NCBI RefSeq assembly: GCF_017377745.1
Contig: NZ_JAFVMG010000001.1
Span: 372,001 to 436,000, forward strand
Direction of reading: 5' to 3'
Source: Acetobacter suratthaniensis
Lineage (GTDB): Bacteria > Pseudomonadota > Alphaproteobacteria > Acetobacterales > Acetobacteraceae
DNA length: 64,000 nt
In this document: in pieces, positions 8,598-16,555 of the stretch
Layout: the number at the start of each line of letters is the position of its first letter
How positions within the stretch are numbered: position 1 is the first letter of the stretch
The notes under the pieces: generated by a model
What the model saw: the letters and a program-made list of their open reading frames with translations, nothing else
Told to the model about the DNA's origin: nothing
The model's database searches: none
Program-made: the position numbers and the translations under genes

Positions 8598-9950
8598 ATG
8601 GCTTCCGCGGCTGAGCAGCTGGCTGCCAATTTCAATGTTGGTTCATTCGCGAAGGCGACTGAACTGAAAAAGCGGATCTGGTTCACGCTCGGTGCACTGA
8701 TTGTCTATCGACTTGGCACCTACATTCCGGTTCCCGGAGTGGATGCCACGGTCATGGGGCAACTGCTTGCACAGAACCAGGGTGGTATTCTGGGCATGTT
8801 CAACATGTTTACGGGGGGTGCGCTTGGACGCATGACCGTATTCGCGTTGAATATCATGCCGTATATTTCCGCCTCCATTATCGTCCAGCTCATGTCCACC
8901 GCCCTGCCTTCTCTTGAAGCTCTCAAGAAGGAAGGTGAGCAGGGACGTAAGAAGCTGAACGAGTATACGCGCTATCTGACTGTGATCATCGCGATTGTGC
9001 AGGCTTATGGTATCGCCTTCAGTCTTGAAAATGTTCACGATGGTACGGCTGTGGTTAACCCGGGACCGCTGTTTCTGATCACCTGCGTTACGGCTCTCGT
9101 CGGGGGCACCATGTTCCTGATGTGGCTGGGTGAGCAGATTACATCGCGTGGGGTCGGTAACGGGATCTCGCTGATCATCTTTACCGGTATTGTCGCCAAT
9201 CTGCCTCAGGCTCTGGCGAGCCTGTTCCAGCTTGGATACACCGGTGCGCTTTCTCCCTTCTTTGTGCTGCTGTTTCTGGTGCTGGCGATCGGCACAATCA
9301 TGTTCATCGTGTTCATGGAGCAGGCGCAGCGCCGTGTGGTGATCCAGTATCCCAAGCGGCAGGTCGGGCAGCGCATGTTCGGTGGTGACACCACCCATAT
9401 GCCGCTCAAGGTGAATACCGCAGGGGTCATTCCGCCGATTTTTGCTTCGTCGGTTCTGCTGCTGCCGGTGACGCTACAGGGCATCATGAATGGTAAGAAC
9501 CTTCCTGGCTGGCTGTCCTTTCTGGGGCAGGAACTGGGGCAGGGGCAGCCGCTCTACATGCTGTTCTATGCGGTTATGATTGTGTTCTTCTCGTATTTCT
9601 ATGCGGCGGTTACCTTCAACCCGACAGAAACGGCAGATAACCTGCGTAAGCAGGGCGGGTTTATTCCCGGTGTCAGACCCGGCGCTTCCACGGCGGCGTA
9701 TTTTGACCGGATCCTGACGCGGCTGACGACGATCGGTGCGGCGTATATGGTGGCGGTCTGTCTGCTGCCCCAAATTCTGGTCAGTCACTACAATGTGCCG
9801 TTCTATTTTGGCGGGACGAGCCTGATTATTATCGTGTCGGTTACGATTGATACGGTAACACAAGTTCAGTCTCATCTTGTGGCGCACCAGTATCAGGGGT
9901 TGATGCGCAAGAGCCGGAGTGGCCGGAAACAGAGGATCATCAGGCGATGA
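8598..9950 (+). CDS. secY: Preprotein translocase subunit SecY
   Basis: A 450-residue, ten-helix membrane protein, the central pore of the SecYEG channel. It begins with the cytosolic KATELKKRIWFTLGALIVYRL and shows the family blocks YIPVPGVD, GALGRMTVFALNIMPYISASI, MWLGEQITSRGVGNGISLIIF and the cytosolic loop RRVVIQYPKRQVG used by SecA and the ribosome. The C-terminal tail is basic. The stop overlaps the adk start by four bases (ATGA), as in many bacteria where secY and adk are coupled. Confidence 0.99.
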   Translation: MASAAEQLAANFNVGSFAKATELKKRIWFTLGALIVYRLGTYIPVPGVDATVMGQLLAQNQGGILGMFNMFTGGALGRMTVFALNIMPYISASIIVQLMSTALPSLEALKKEGEQGRKKLNEYTRYLTVIIAIVQAYGIAFSLENVHDGTAVVNPGPLFLITCVTALVGGTMFLMWLGEQITSRGVGNGISLIIFTGIVANLPQALASLFQLGYTGALSPFFVLLFLVLAIGTIMFIVFMEQAQRRVVIQYPKRQVGQRMFGGDTTHMPLKVNTAGVIPPIFASSVLLLPVTLQGIMNGKNLPGWLSFLGQELGQGQPLYMLFYAVMIVFFSYFYAAVTFNPTETADNLRKQGGFIPGVRPGASTAAYFDRILTRLTTIGAAYMVAVCLLPQILVSHYNVPFYFGGTSLIIIVSVTIDTVTQVQSHLVAHQYQGLMRKSRSGRKQRIIRR

Positions 9951-10615
9951 ATATTATTTTTCTCGGGCCTCCGGGAGCGGGGAAAGGCACTCAGTCCAAG
10001 CTACTGGAAGATCAGTACGGACTGGTTCAGATCTCTACGGGTGACATGCTGCGTGCCGAAGTGGCGCGTGGCTCGGCCATAGGGCAGGAAGCAAAAAGCC
10101 TGATGGATGCGGGTAAGCTCGTTTCCGATGGGCTGATCATTGCCATGCTCAAAGGCCGTATCGCTCAGGGTGACTGTCAGAACGGGTTCATTCTGGATGG
10201 CTTCCCGCGCACGCTGGCTCAGGCCGAAGCGCTGGACGAGATGCTGACGGCCGATGGCAAGAGCATTGATGTGGTGCTGTTCCTTGATGTCGATGAAGAC
10301 ATTCTGGCTGACCGTATTTCTGGTCGCTTCACCTGTGCCAACTGTGGGCGCACCTATAACGAGGTGTCCAACCCGCCGAGTGTTGCCGGTGCATGTGATG
10401 CCTGTGGTAGCCATGAGTTTACGCGCCGTGCAGACGACAAGCGTGAAACAGTGGTGGAGCGCCTGAAGGAATACCGGAAACTGACCGCACCGATTCTGCC
10501 GTTCTATGAAAAAACGGGTCGTTTGCACTCCATTAATGGGATGTTACCGGCTGCTGAAGTCACGGCGGAAATTAAAGCGGCGCTTGGAGAAATCTCCAAG
10601 ATCACGCAAAAGTGA
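9947..10615 (+). CDS. adk: Adenylate kinase, long form with zinc-type LID
   Basis: A 222-residue adenylate kinase converting ATP and AMP into two ADP. The P-loop GPPGAGKGTQ is at residues 8-17, the AMP-binding STGDMLR at 30-36 and DGFPRT at 84-89. The LID carries Cys130, Cys133, Cys150 and Cys153 (CxxC, 16 residues, CxxC), the structural zinc site known from Gram-positive adenylate kinases, instead of the hydrogen-bond network of E. coli Adk. The gene is translationally linked to secY. Confidence 0.98.
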   Translation: MNIIFLGPPGAGKGTQSKLLEDQYGLVQISTGDMLRAEVARGSAIGQEAKSLMDAGKLVSDGLIIAMLKGRIAQGDCQNGFILDGFPRTLAQAEALDEMLTADGKSIDVVLFLDVDEDILADRISGRFTCANCGRTYNEVSNPPSVAGACDACGSHEFTRRADDKRETVVERLKEYRKLTAPILPFYEKTGRLHSINGMLPAAEVTAEIKAALGEISKITQK

Positions 10616-10625
10616 TCTGTTTTCG

Positions 10626-10663
10626 TTGACTTGTGTCGGTGGCCAGTATATTTCGCGGCCACC
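10626..10663 (+). promoter_or_regulatory. Candidate promoter with overlapping dyad before rpsM
   Basis: TTGACT at 10626-10631 and TATATT at 10647-10652, 15 bases apart, resemble a sigma-70 promoter. An inverted repeat GGTGGCC (10638-10644) / GGCCACC (10657-10663) brackets the -10 element. This would give the alpha-type block its own start site after adk; alternatively the dyad acts as an RNA hairpin. Both are inferred from sequence only. Confidence 0.45.
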
Positions 10664-10737
10664 AGAATGAAATCCGCCCTGCACCTAGGGCATGTTGAGT
10701 CGTTCGTTATCATGACGGGCGAACAGGAGTAGAAAGC

Positions 10738-11115
10738 GTGGCACGTATTGCCGGCGTGAATGTCCCGACCACCAAGCGGGTTGTGATCGGGCTTCAGTAT
10801 ATTTATGGAATTGGCGCGACCAGGGCTGCCGAAATCTGCAAGTCCACGGGCATTGCCGAAACGAAGCGCGTGAATGAGCTGAGCGATGACGAAGTGCAGA
10901 AGCTGCGCGAAGTTATCGACACCGATTACCGCGTGGAGGGTGACCTCCGCCGTGAAGTGGCTATGAACATCAAGCGTCTGATGGATCTGGGTTGCTACCG
11001 TGGCCTGCGCCACCGTCGTGGCCTGCCGGTTCGCGGTCAGCGCACGCATACCAACGCCCGCACCCGTAAGGGTAAGGCTGTTGCGATTGCCGGCAAGAAG
11101 AAAGCCACGCGTTAA
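10738..11115 (+). CDS. rpsM: 30S ribosomal protein S13
   Basis: A 125-residue S13 starting (GTG codon) [15 protein letters not shown], with the helix-hairpin-helix region [19 protein letters not shown] and the basic C-terminal tail [19 protein letters not shown] that contacts P-site tRNA and bridge B1a. GGAG at 10726-10729 has good spacing to the GTG, and no ATG alternative fits. The gene heads the alpha-type block (rpsM, rpsK, rpoA, rplQ); rpmJ, found here in gammaproteobacteria, and rpsD are absent. Confidence 0.98.
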   Translation: MARIAGVNVPTTKRVVIGLQYIYGIGATRAAEICKSTGIAETKRVNELSDDEVQKLREVIDTDYRVEGDLRREVAMNIKRLMDLGCYRGLRHRRGLPVRGQRTHTNARTRKGKAVAIAGKKKATR

Positions 11116-11177
11116 TCCTGAAAGCTACAAGCCCGGCCGGCATAGGCTGGCGCGGGCAGGGACTGAGGTAAAAAGAC

Positions 11178-11570
11178 ATGGCGAAAGCCGCAACACCGCG
11201 TATTCGCAAAAAAGAACGCAAGAACATTATTTCCGGCGTGGCGCACGTGCTCTCCACGTTCAACAACACCATGATCACCATTTCCGACGCCCAGGGGAAC
11301 GCAATTTCCTGGTCTTCCGCTGGTGCTCAGGGTTTCAAGGGCTCCCGGAAGTCCACGCCGTACGCGGCGCAGGTTGCGGCTGAAGATGCCGGGCGCAAAG
11401 CGCGTGAACACGGCATGGAAACGCTGGAAATCGAAGTGTCCGGTCCTGGTTCGGGCCGTGAAAGCGCCCTGCGTGCCCTGCAGGCAGTTGGTTTCACGAT
11501 CACGTCCATCCGTGATATGACGCCGGTTCCGCACAATGGATGCCGGCCGCGCAAGCGTCGCCGCGTCTAA
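11178..11570 (+). CDS. rpsK: 30S ribosomal protein S11
   Basis: A 130-residue S11 ([40 protein letters not shown], and the C-terminal motif [18 protein letters not shown]). S11 sits on the 30S platform and contacts mRNA near the E site. A clear SD-like purine run (GGGACTGAGG region) lies upstream. The following gap to rpoA is 111 bases and holds three hairpins. Confidence 0.98.
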   Translation: MAKAATPRIRKKERKNIISGVAHVLSTFNNTMITISDAQGNAISWSSAGAQGFKGSRKSTPYAAQVAAEDAGRKAREHGMETLEIEVSGPGSGRESALRALQAVGFTITSIRDMTPVPHNGCRPRKRRRV

Positions 11571-11586
11571 GCGCCTGATCCGCCTT

Positions 11587-11653
11587 ACAGCCTTTTAATG
11601 AAAGGCTGTCGGGTGGACGTTGTGTCCACTTCAGAGAAATCGCTGCCAGGCAG
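11587..11653 (+). other. Three consecutive hairpins in the rpoA leader
   Basis: Hairpin 1: ACAGCCTTT (11587-11595) and AAAGGCTGT (11601-11609), a 9-bp stem. Hairpin 2: GTGGAC (11613-11618) and GTCCAC (11624-11629), 6 bp. Hairpin 3: CTGCC (11643-11647) and GGCAG (11649-11653), a palindrome with a one-base centre. None is followed by a T-run. They lie between rpsK and the TTG start of rpoA and may regulate or insulate rpoA expression. Confidence 0.5.
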
Positions 11654-11681
11654 TGGTTTTTCGTATTGAAAGGCCGGTACG

Positions 11682-12701
11682 TTGGTCCTTCAGAAAAACT
11701 GGCAATCTCTGATCAAGCCCGAAAAGCTTGAAGTCGAATCCGGAGTGGAGCCCGCGCGCATCGCAACCGTGGTGGCCGAACCGCTTGAACGCGGCTTTGG
11801 TATGACCCTTGGTAACGCGCTGCGGCGTATCCTTCTGTCTTCCCTTCAGGGGGCGGCGGTTACGGCGGTTCAGATTGATGGCGTTCTGCACGAGTTTTCG
11901 TCCGTTTCGGGCGTGCGTGAAGATGTCACGGATATTGTGCTGAACATCAAGCAGCTTGCGCTGCGGATGCATGGCGAAGCGCCCAAGCGCATGGTACTGA
12001 CGGCCACCGGCCCCGGTGAAGTGCGTGCGAGCCAGATCCAGACCGGACATGATATTGAAATCATGAACCCCGATCTCGTGATCTGCACGCTCGATGATGG
12101 CGTGAAGCTGGGCATGGAGTTCATCGTCAACACGGGTAAAGGCTATGTGCCTGCTGCTGCGAACCGGCCTGAAGATGCGCCGATCGGGCTGATCCCGGTT
12201 GATGCGATCTATTCGCCCGTCAAGCGCGTGTCCTACAAGGTTGATCCGACCCGCGTGGGTCAGGTAACCGACTATGACAAGCTGCTGCTGACGGTTGAAA
12301 CCAACGGGGCTGTTACGCCGGAAGATGCTGTGGCTCTTGCCGCTCGTATCCTGCAGGATCAGCTTCAGCTGTTCATCAATTTTGATGAGCCGCGTCCGGT
12401 TCAGGCTGATGAGCCTGAAGACGACCTGCCGTTCAACCGCAATCTGCTGCGGAAGGTGGATGAGCTCGAACTGTCTGTTCGTAGCGCCAACTGCCTGAAG
12501 AACGACAATATCATCTACATTGGGGATCTGGTTCAGAAGAGCGAGCAGGAAATGCTTCGCACGCCGAATTTTGGCCGTAAGTCCCTGAATGAAATCAAGG
12601 AAGTCCTGACCTCTATGGGACTGGCCCTTGGCATGAACGTGCCGGCCTGGCCGCCGGAAAATATCGAAGAGCTGGCCAAGCGGCTTGATGAGCCGTTCTG
12701 A
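11682..12701 (+). CDS. rpoA: RNA polymerase alpha subunit (TTG start)
   Basis: A 339-residue alpha subunit. The N-terminal domain ([19 protein letters not shown] near residues 36-54) dimerises and scaffolds beta and beta prime; the C-terminal domain ([15 protein letters not shown], then [13 protein letters not shown]) binds UP elements and activators. The frame has a TGA at 11667-11669 and no ATG or GTG before the first conserved residues, so the TTG at 11682, giving MVLQKNWQ, is forced. A short AAAGG lies about eight bases upstream. Confidence 0.97.
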   Translation: MVLQKNWQSLIKPEKLEVESGVEPARIATVVAEPLERGFGMTLGNALRRILLSSLQGAAVTAVQIDGVLHEFSSVSGVREDVTDIVLNIKQLALRMHGEAPKRMVLTATGPGEVRASQIQTGHDIEIMNPDLVICTLDDGVKLGMEFIVNTGKGYVPAAANRPEDAPIGLIPVDAIYSPVKRVSYKVDPTRVGQVTDYDKLLLTVETNGAVTPEDAVALAARILQDQLQLFINFDEPRPVQADEPEDDLPFNRNLLRKVDELELSVRSANCLKNDNIIYIGDLVQKSEQEMLRTPNFGRKSLNEIKEVLTSMGLALGMNVPAWPPENIEELAKRLDEPF

Positions 12702-12732
12702 GCTGACTTTTCATCGATTTAGGAACTGAACC

Positions 12733-13158
12733 ATGCGTCACCGTGTTGCCGGCCGTAAGCTCGGCGTTACTTCTTCTCATCGTGCAGCCATGTTCCGCAA
12801 CATGGCTGTGGCCCTGATCAAGCACGAGCAGATCACGACAACCCTGCCCAAGGCGAAGGAACTTCGCCCTGTGGTGGAAAAGCTCATCACGCTCGGTAAG
12901 CGTGGCGACCTGCATGCCCGCCGTCAGGCTTTTGCCCAGCTGCGCGATGAAGTGATTGTCCGCAAGCTGTTTGCTGCCGTGGCTGAACGCTACAAGGGCC
13001 GCAACGGTGGTTACACCCGCGTTCTGCGCGCTGGCGTGCGTTATGGCGATGCCGCTCCGATGGCAGTTATCGAGCTGGTTGATCGCGATGTGAGCGCGAA
13101 GGGGCAGGATAGCGGCCCCCGCCCGCAGGTGGATGACTCGCAGGAACTGGCGGCCTGA
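12733..13158 (+). CDS. rplQ: 50S ribosomal protein L17
   Basis: A 141-residue L17 starting [19 protein letters not shown], with the [21 protein letters not shown] block. L17 lies close to the tunnel exit and, in bacteria, follows rpoA as here. The C-terminal extension ([16 protein letters not shown]) is low in complexity and longer than in E. coli. It is the last gene of the ribosomal block; a strong terminator follows. Confidence 0.98.
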   Translation: MRHRVAGRKLGVTSSHRAAMFRNMAVALIKHEQITTTLPKAKELRPVVEKLITLGKRGDLHARRQAFAQLRDEVIVRKLFAAVAERYKGRNGGYTRVLRAGVRYGDAAPMAVIELVDRDVSAKGQDSGPRPQVDDSQELAA

Positions 13159-13180
13159 ATTTATTCAGCCCCGGAACCGG

Positions 13181-13213
13181 AAAAGCTGGCTCTTCACGGA
13201 GCCAGCTTTTTTT
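13181..13213 (+). terminator. Rho-independent terminator after rplQ
   Basis: GCTGGCTC (13185-13192), six-base loop, GAGCCAGC (13199-13206), preceded by AAAA and followed by seven T. A textbook intrinsic terminator 27 bases past the rplQ stop, marking the end of the long ribosomal transcription unit. Confidence 0.93.
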
Positions 13214-13269
13214 ACGCGTGCATGGTTGGGTTGTGCGGTAGCGCCATGCGTTTGGGTGCTATTTCGTGG

Positions 13270-13291
13270 AATTAATATTTCACTATTAATT
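13270..13291. promoter_or_regulatory. AT-rich inverted repeat upstream of the ABC importer operon
   Basis: AATTAATA at 13270-13277 and TATTAATT at 13284-13291 form a perfect 8-bp dyad around six bases in an otherwise AT-rich stretch, 68 bases before the first ABC gene. It is a plausible operator for control of the importer; the regulator is unknown and none is encoded next to it. Confidence 0.45.
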
Positions 13292-13358
13292 ATTGCAACA
13301 TATAGTCAGGCTCCATCCTTGCACGATTTTGTTGCGTGGGTAGGAGTGAGAGGATCAT

Positions 13359-14396
13359 ATGATGCGTAGGTTTTTCAGTGCGCTGCTGGGTGCGCTGCTG
13401 CTGATGGCAGCAGGTTTCAGCCCGGCCAAGGCCGCAGAGACGATCAGGATCGGTTATATTCCGGTGCTGGGTTCATCTGCTTTGTTTGTGCTGGATGGCA
13501 AGGGCTGGGCTAAAGAGGCCGGGCTGGATGTAGAGTTGGTGCGGTTTACATCCGGGCCACAGGCCATTCAGGCGCTGACCTCGGGTCGGATTGACGGCTA
13601 TGTGGCCGGGGTGCTGCCGCTGCTGCAGGCGCGGGCCCATGGGGTGGATGTGAAGGTCGTGGCAGCAGCCTCGATTGAGGAACTCTCCGTTGTGGCGCGT
13701 GGCAAGCTGGCCTCAGAACTGCCCAAGAATGATGGCCAACCCCTATTACCGGCAACGGTTAAAGCGGCTCTGGAACAGTTTACGACCGATCAGGGACACC
13801 CGCCACGTATTGCCGCGCAGCCGCCCGGCTCCGTGCCCGATACCCTGCTGCGCTACTGGCTGAAAAAACAGCTTGGCTTTGCTGACCCCGCGAAGGCTGC
13901 CTCTATTGTTGGGGTCGGGATTGATGCGGCTCAGCAGGCCTTTCTGGCCGGTGCGGTGGATGGTGTTGTGCTGCGTGAACCGGCACTGACGGTGGTGGAA
14001 GCCAAGGTGCCAGATTTGCGGGTGCTGGCAAGCGGGCATGATATGATGCCTGACCAGCCGGGGTCGGTGCTGGCGCTGGTGAAACCAGATGCGCCGGAGC
14101 ATCAGGCTTGGGCAAAAACGCTGACAGCCCTGTTCGTGCGGGCGACAACCCTGCTGGCCCAGCATCCTGATGACGCCGTGCCGTATGTGCAGAAGGCGCT
14201 GGGTGGTGGCATGCTGGATGATGCCGTGCTGAAAAAGGCTCTTGAGCGTTCGGCTCCGTATTTCATCAGCGATCCTGCCCGGATTGTGGCTGGTGTGACG
14301 GCCCTGCAGGATTTTGAAGTGGAACTGGGGCTACTGCACAAGGCAGATCCGGTGAGTGAGCTGTTTAACCAGACGTTGTGGCAGCAGACACAGTGA
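13359..14396 (+). CDS. ABC transporter substrate-binding protein, NitT/TauT family
   Basis: A 345-residue periplasmic binding protein. Residues 1-26 are a signal peptide (RRFFSALLGALLLMAAGF, cleavage after AKA). The mature start ETIRIGYIPVLGSSALFVLDGKGWAKEAGLDVELV is typical of the SsuA/TauA/NrtA-like fold that binds sulfonates, nitrate or related small anions and thiamine precursors; the exact substrate cannot be read from sequence. AGGAGTGAGAGGA precedes tandem ATG codons at 13359 and 13362. It is the first gene of a three-gene importer operon, overlapping the permease gene. Confidence 0.9.
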   Translation: MMRRFFSALLGALLLMAAGFSPAKAAETIRIGYIPVLGSSALFVLDGKGWAKEAGLDVELVRFTSGPQAIQALTSGRIDGYVAGVLPLLQARAHGVDVKVVAAASIEELSVVARGKLASELPKNDGQPLLPATVKAALEQFTTDQGHPPRIAAQPPGSVPDTLLRYWLKKQLGFADPAKAASIVGVGIDAAQQAFLAGAVDGVVLREPALTVVEAKVPDLRVLASGHDMMPDQPGSVLALVKPDAPEHQAWAKTLTALFVRATTLLAQHPDDAVPYVQKALGGGMLDDAVLKKALERSAPYFISDPARIVAGVTALQDFEVELGLLHKADPVSELFNQTLWQQTQ

Positions 14397-15157
14397 AAGA
14401 GCGACTGAGCAAGCGGTTACGTCTGGGGCTTGGCGTATTCGGTCTGGCTGTTTTTTTCGGGAGCTGGCAAGGGGCAGTACGTCTCGGCTGGCTACCGGGA
14501 AATATGGTGCCAGCCCCGATGGATCTCGGCCCCGCATGGTTGTCTGAAGTACGGGGTGGGTTCTGGCAGCAGGCCATTCGGGATAGTCTGGGGCATTACT
14601 GCCTCGGACTGCTGATTGGTTCAGCCCTGGGAACAGGGGTGGGCTTGCTGTGTGGCATGAACCGTGTGCTGGATAGCCTGCTGGAAGGCGTTATCCGTTT
14701 GCTCAGGCCCGTGCCGGGACTGGCGTGGGTGCCTTTCGCCATTCTGTGGTTTGGCCTCAGTACGGCGGGTGCAACATTTGTTATCGCCATTTCGGTATTC
14801 TGGATTAATTTCTACGCGGCTTACGGGGCTGTGCGTGGTGTTGACCCGGAATTGTTTGAACTGGCGGCGGCCTTTGGCCATGGCGGATTTACAGCGCGTT
14901 TGTTCAAGGTTGTGCTGCCTGCTTCCATGCCGGGTATTCTGGCTGGCTTACGTACCGGACTGGGGCAGGGCTGGATGTCCGTTGTGGCGGCAGAATTATT
15001 CGGGGTGCCGGGTATCGGCGCACGCATGATGGAGGCCTCCAGCCTGTTGGCCACGGATGTTGTGGTGGTTTACATGCTGACGATGGCGCTGCTTTACGCC
15101 ATTACCGACTTTCTGTTCGGCTTTGTTCGGGGATATTTGCTCAAGTGGCAGCCATGA
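14393..15157 (+). CDS. ABC transporter permease, NitT/TauT family
   Basis: A 254-residue inner membrane permease of the BPD_transp_1 type with about six helices. The coupling-loop EAA region reads ELAAAFGHGGFTARLFKVVL, followed by the conserved LRTGLGQGWMSVVAAE stretch. A GTG at 14393 overlaps the preceding stop (GTGA) and was chosen; another GTG at 14378 would add five residues. Together with its neighbours it forms a complete importer for a small, probably anionic or sulfur/nitrogen-containing solute. Confidence 0.88.
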   Translation: MKERLSKRLRLGLGVFGLAVFFGSWQGAVRLGWLPGNMVPAPMDLGPAWLSEVRGGFWQQAIRDSLGHYCLGLLIGSALGTGVGLLCGMNRVLDSLLEGVIRLLRPVPGLAWVPFAILWFGLSTAGATFVIAISVFWINFYAAYGAVRGVDPELFELAAAFGHGGFTARLFKVVLPASMPGILAGLRTGLGQGWMSVVAAELFGVPGIGARMMEASSLLATDVVVVYMLTMALLYAITDFLFGFVRGYLLKWQP

Positions 15158-15921
15158 CTGACAGCACGTGTGTTGCAAGCCTGGAGCAGGCGGGCTTTTC
15201 GCATGATGGTGGTGCGCATTTTGTTTTCAGGCATGTCAGCCTGACACTGGTGCGTGGTGAGTTTGTGGCGGTGCTTGGGCCTTCGGGTGTTGGTAAATCG
15301 ACGCTCCTGCGTGTGCTGATGGGGCTGGTGCAGCCGACAGAAGGACAGGTGGGCGGCGTAGCTTGCACGGGTGGGGCCGTTGCGGTGCAAGACCCCGGCA
15401 GGCGTAGTCGGGCTATGGTGTTTCAGGATGCCCGGTTGCTGCCGTGGCGCTCTGTTCTGCGTAATGTGGAGTTTGGCCTTGAAGGACTGGGGCTGAACCG
15501 TGCGGAGCGCGCTAATAGGGCGCGTGAGGCGTTGCGGCTGGTAGGGCTGGAGCAGGAATCCGCTCGGTGGCCACGCAGGCTTTCGGGGGGGCAGCGCCAG
15601 CGCGTGGGCGTGGCGCGCGCTCTGACGGTTGATCCTGACCTGCTGTTAATGGACGAACCTTTCGGTGCGCTTGATGCCATTACCCGTACAGGTTTGCAGG
15701 ATGAACTACGCCGGATCTGGCGGCAGACCGGCAAAACGGTTCTTTTCGTTACCCATGATATTGAGGAGGCATTACGCCTCGCTACGCGCATTATCGTGCT
15801 GGCTGGTGGGTCGCCTGCCCATATTGTGGGTGAAATCAGACCCACGGATGCGCAGAGAAACCCGGAAACACAGGATTTTGCACACTGTGCAGCCCGGCTG
15901 CGGGAACTGATTGCACACTAG
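15154..15921 (+). CDS. ABC transporter ATP-binding protein, NitT/TauT family
   Basis: A 255-residue ATPase of the SsuB/TauB type. Walker A is GPSGVGKST, the signature LSGGQRQRVGVARAL, Walker B LLLMDEPFGALD and the switch histidine lies in FVTHDIEEAL. It energises uptake by the adjacent permease. The ATG at 15154 overlaps the permease stop (ATGA); a GTG three codons earlier (15145) is the alternative. It ends the operon; the weak hairpin at 15936-15956 may be its terminator. Confidence 0.92.
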   Translation: MTDSTCVASLEQAGFSHDGGAHFVFRHVSLTLVRGEFVAVLGPSGVGKSTLLRVLMGLVQPTEGQVGGVACTGGAVAVQDPGRRSRAMVFQDARLLPWRSVLRNVEFGLEGLGLNRAERANRAREALRLVGLEQESARWPRRLSGGQRQRVGVARALTVDPDLLLMDEPFGALDAITRTGLQDELRRIWRQTGKTVLFVTHDIEEALRLATRIIVLAGGSPAHIVGEIRPTDAQRNPETQDFAHCAARLRELIAH

Positions 15922-15935
15922 AAAATAGCACCTGT

Positions 15936-15960
15936 AACGCCGGGTTTGAGGGCGTTTTGT
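15936..15960 (+). terminator. Weak candidate terminator after the ABC importer operon
   Basis: AACGCC (15936-15941) and GGCGTT (15951-15956) form a six-pair stem with a nine-base loop, followed by only two T before GT. Its position 15 bases after the stop fits a terminator, but stem and T-run are poor. Confidence 0.35.
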
Positions 15961-16025
15961 CCTGGTTGGGCATCCTTTGGGGGGTCTGCTGCGTTACCTT
16001 ATCAAAAGGTAGGAAAGGAAGAAGT

Positions 16026-16259
16026 ATGAGCAGGCAGGAAGGAGCTACATATCGTCTGGAGGAGGGCATCAGCCCCCTGCGTGACGGGGCGGAAGGTATT
16101 TTCAGCCATGTCGGCGGGTATGATGCGCTCGGGCCGGAGCGGCGCAGTCTGGCAAAGGACTGTGTGCGTGATACGGTGATTGAGCGACCTGTCATGACGC
16201 TGGCACTAGCCGCTGGCGTAGCGGGGCTTGCTGGTGTTTTTATACGGCGTCTTGGGTAA
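16026..16259 (+). CDS. Small membrane-anchored protein, DUF883/ElaB-like
   Basis: A 77-residue protein with a hydrophilic helical N-terminal part ([20 protein letters not shown]) and one C-terminal glycine/alanine-rich membrane segment ([20 protein letters not shown]) ending in basic residues. This layout resembles the ElaB/YqjD/YgaM (DUF883) group, inner membrane proteins of stress and stationary phase some of which bind ribosomes; the match is by architecture only. AGGAAAGGAAG precedes the ATG. The DUF1328 gene follows after 29 bases, so the two may be co-expressed. Confidence 0.65.
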   Translation: MSRQEGATYRLEEGISPLRDGAEGIFSHVGGYDALGPERRSLAKDCVRDTVIERPVMTLALAAGVAGLAGVFIRRLG

Positions 16260-16288
16260 TTCTGGGGTGGTGGATAAGGAGAGCGGAC

Positions 16289-16465
16289 GTGCTTAAGCTG
16301 GCTTTGTTTTTTCTAGTTATTTCGCTTGTTGCTGGTCTGTTTGGCTTTGGCGGCATTTCTTCGGTTGCGGCAGGCATGGCTAAAATCCTGTTCTTTATCG
16401 CCATTGTCCTGTTTGTCGTGTTTCTGGTGGTGGCGCTGCTCGCCGGGCGCGCGGTTATGAAATGA
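16289..16465 (+). CDS. DUF1328 family small membrane protein (YtjA-like)
   Basis: A 58-residue, almost entirely hydrophobic protein starting at [23 protein letters not shown], then [19 protein letters not shown] and a second helix ending LLAGRAVMK. Two membrane segments and the [20 protein letters not shown] signature are diagnostic of DUF1328, whose members are upregulated in many bacteria under envelope or osmotic stress but have no defined function. AAGGAGAG lies seven bases upstream. Its size and GTG start make it easy to miss. Confidence 0.9.
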   Translation: MLKLALFFLVISLVAGLFGFGGISSVAAGMAKILFFIAIVLFVVFLVVALLAGRAVMK

Positions 16466-16519
16466 CTACCGAACCCCGGTGGCTTTGCCTGCCGGGATAA
16501 CGGGAATGGAAGAAAAGGG

Positions 16520-16555
16520 CCGGAACTGACGCTAGGCGTTAGTTCCGGTCTTTTT
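16520..16555. terminator. Bidirectional terminator that also encodes the end of the efflux lipoprotein
   Basis: Arms 16520-16532 and 16536-16548 form a 13-bp stem (one G-T wobble) with a three-base loop. On the plus strand TCTTTTT follows; on the minus strand CCCTTTTCT follows. The stop codon of the minus-strand gene (16539-16541) and its last codons lie inside the stem, so the convergent genes share one compact terminator. Confidence 0.8.

Noticed and set aside
10616-10737. Search for rpmJ (L36) between adk and rpsM
   Set aside because: No short frame with the L36 cysteine/histidine pattern is present; the gene must be elsewhere, as in other Alphaproteobacteria.
15957-16025. Longer start for the DUF883-like protein at 15957
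   Set aside because: The extra 23 residues (hydrophobic plus basic) lack family support, and the AGGAAAGGAAG site points to 16026.
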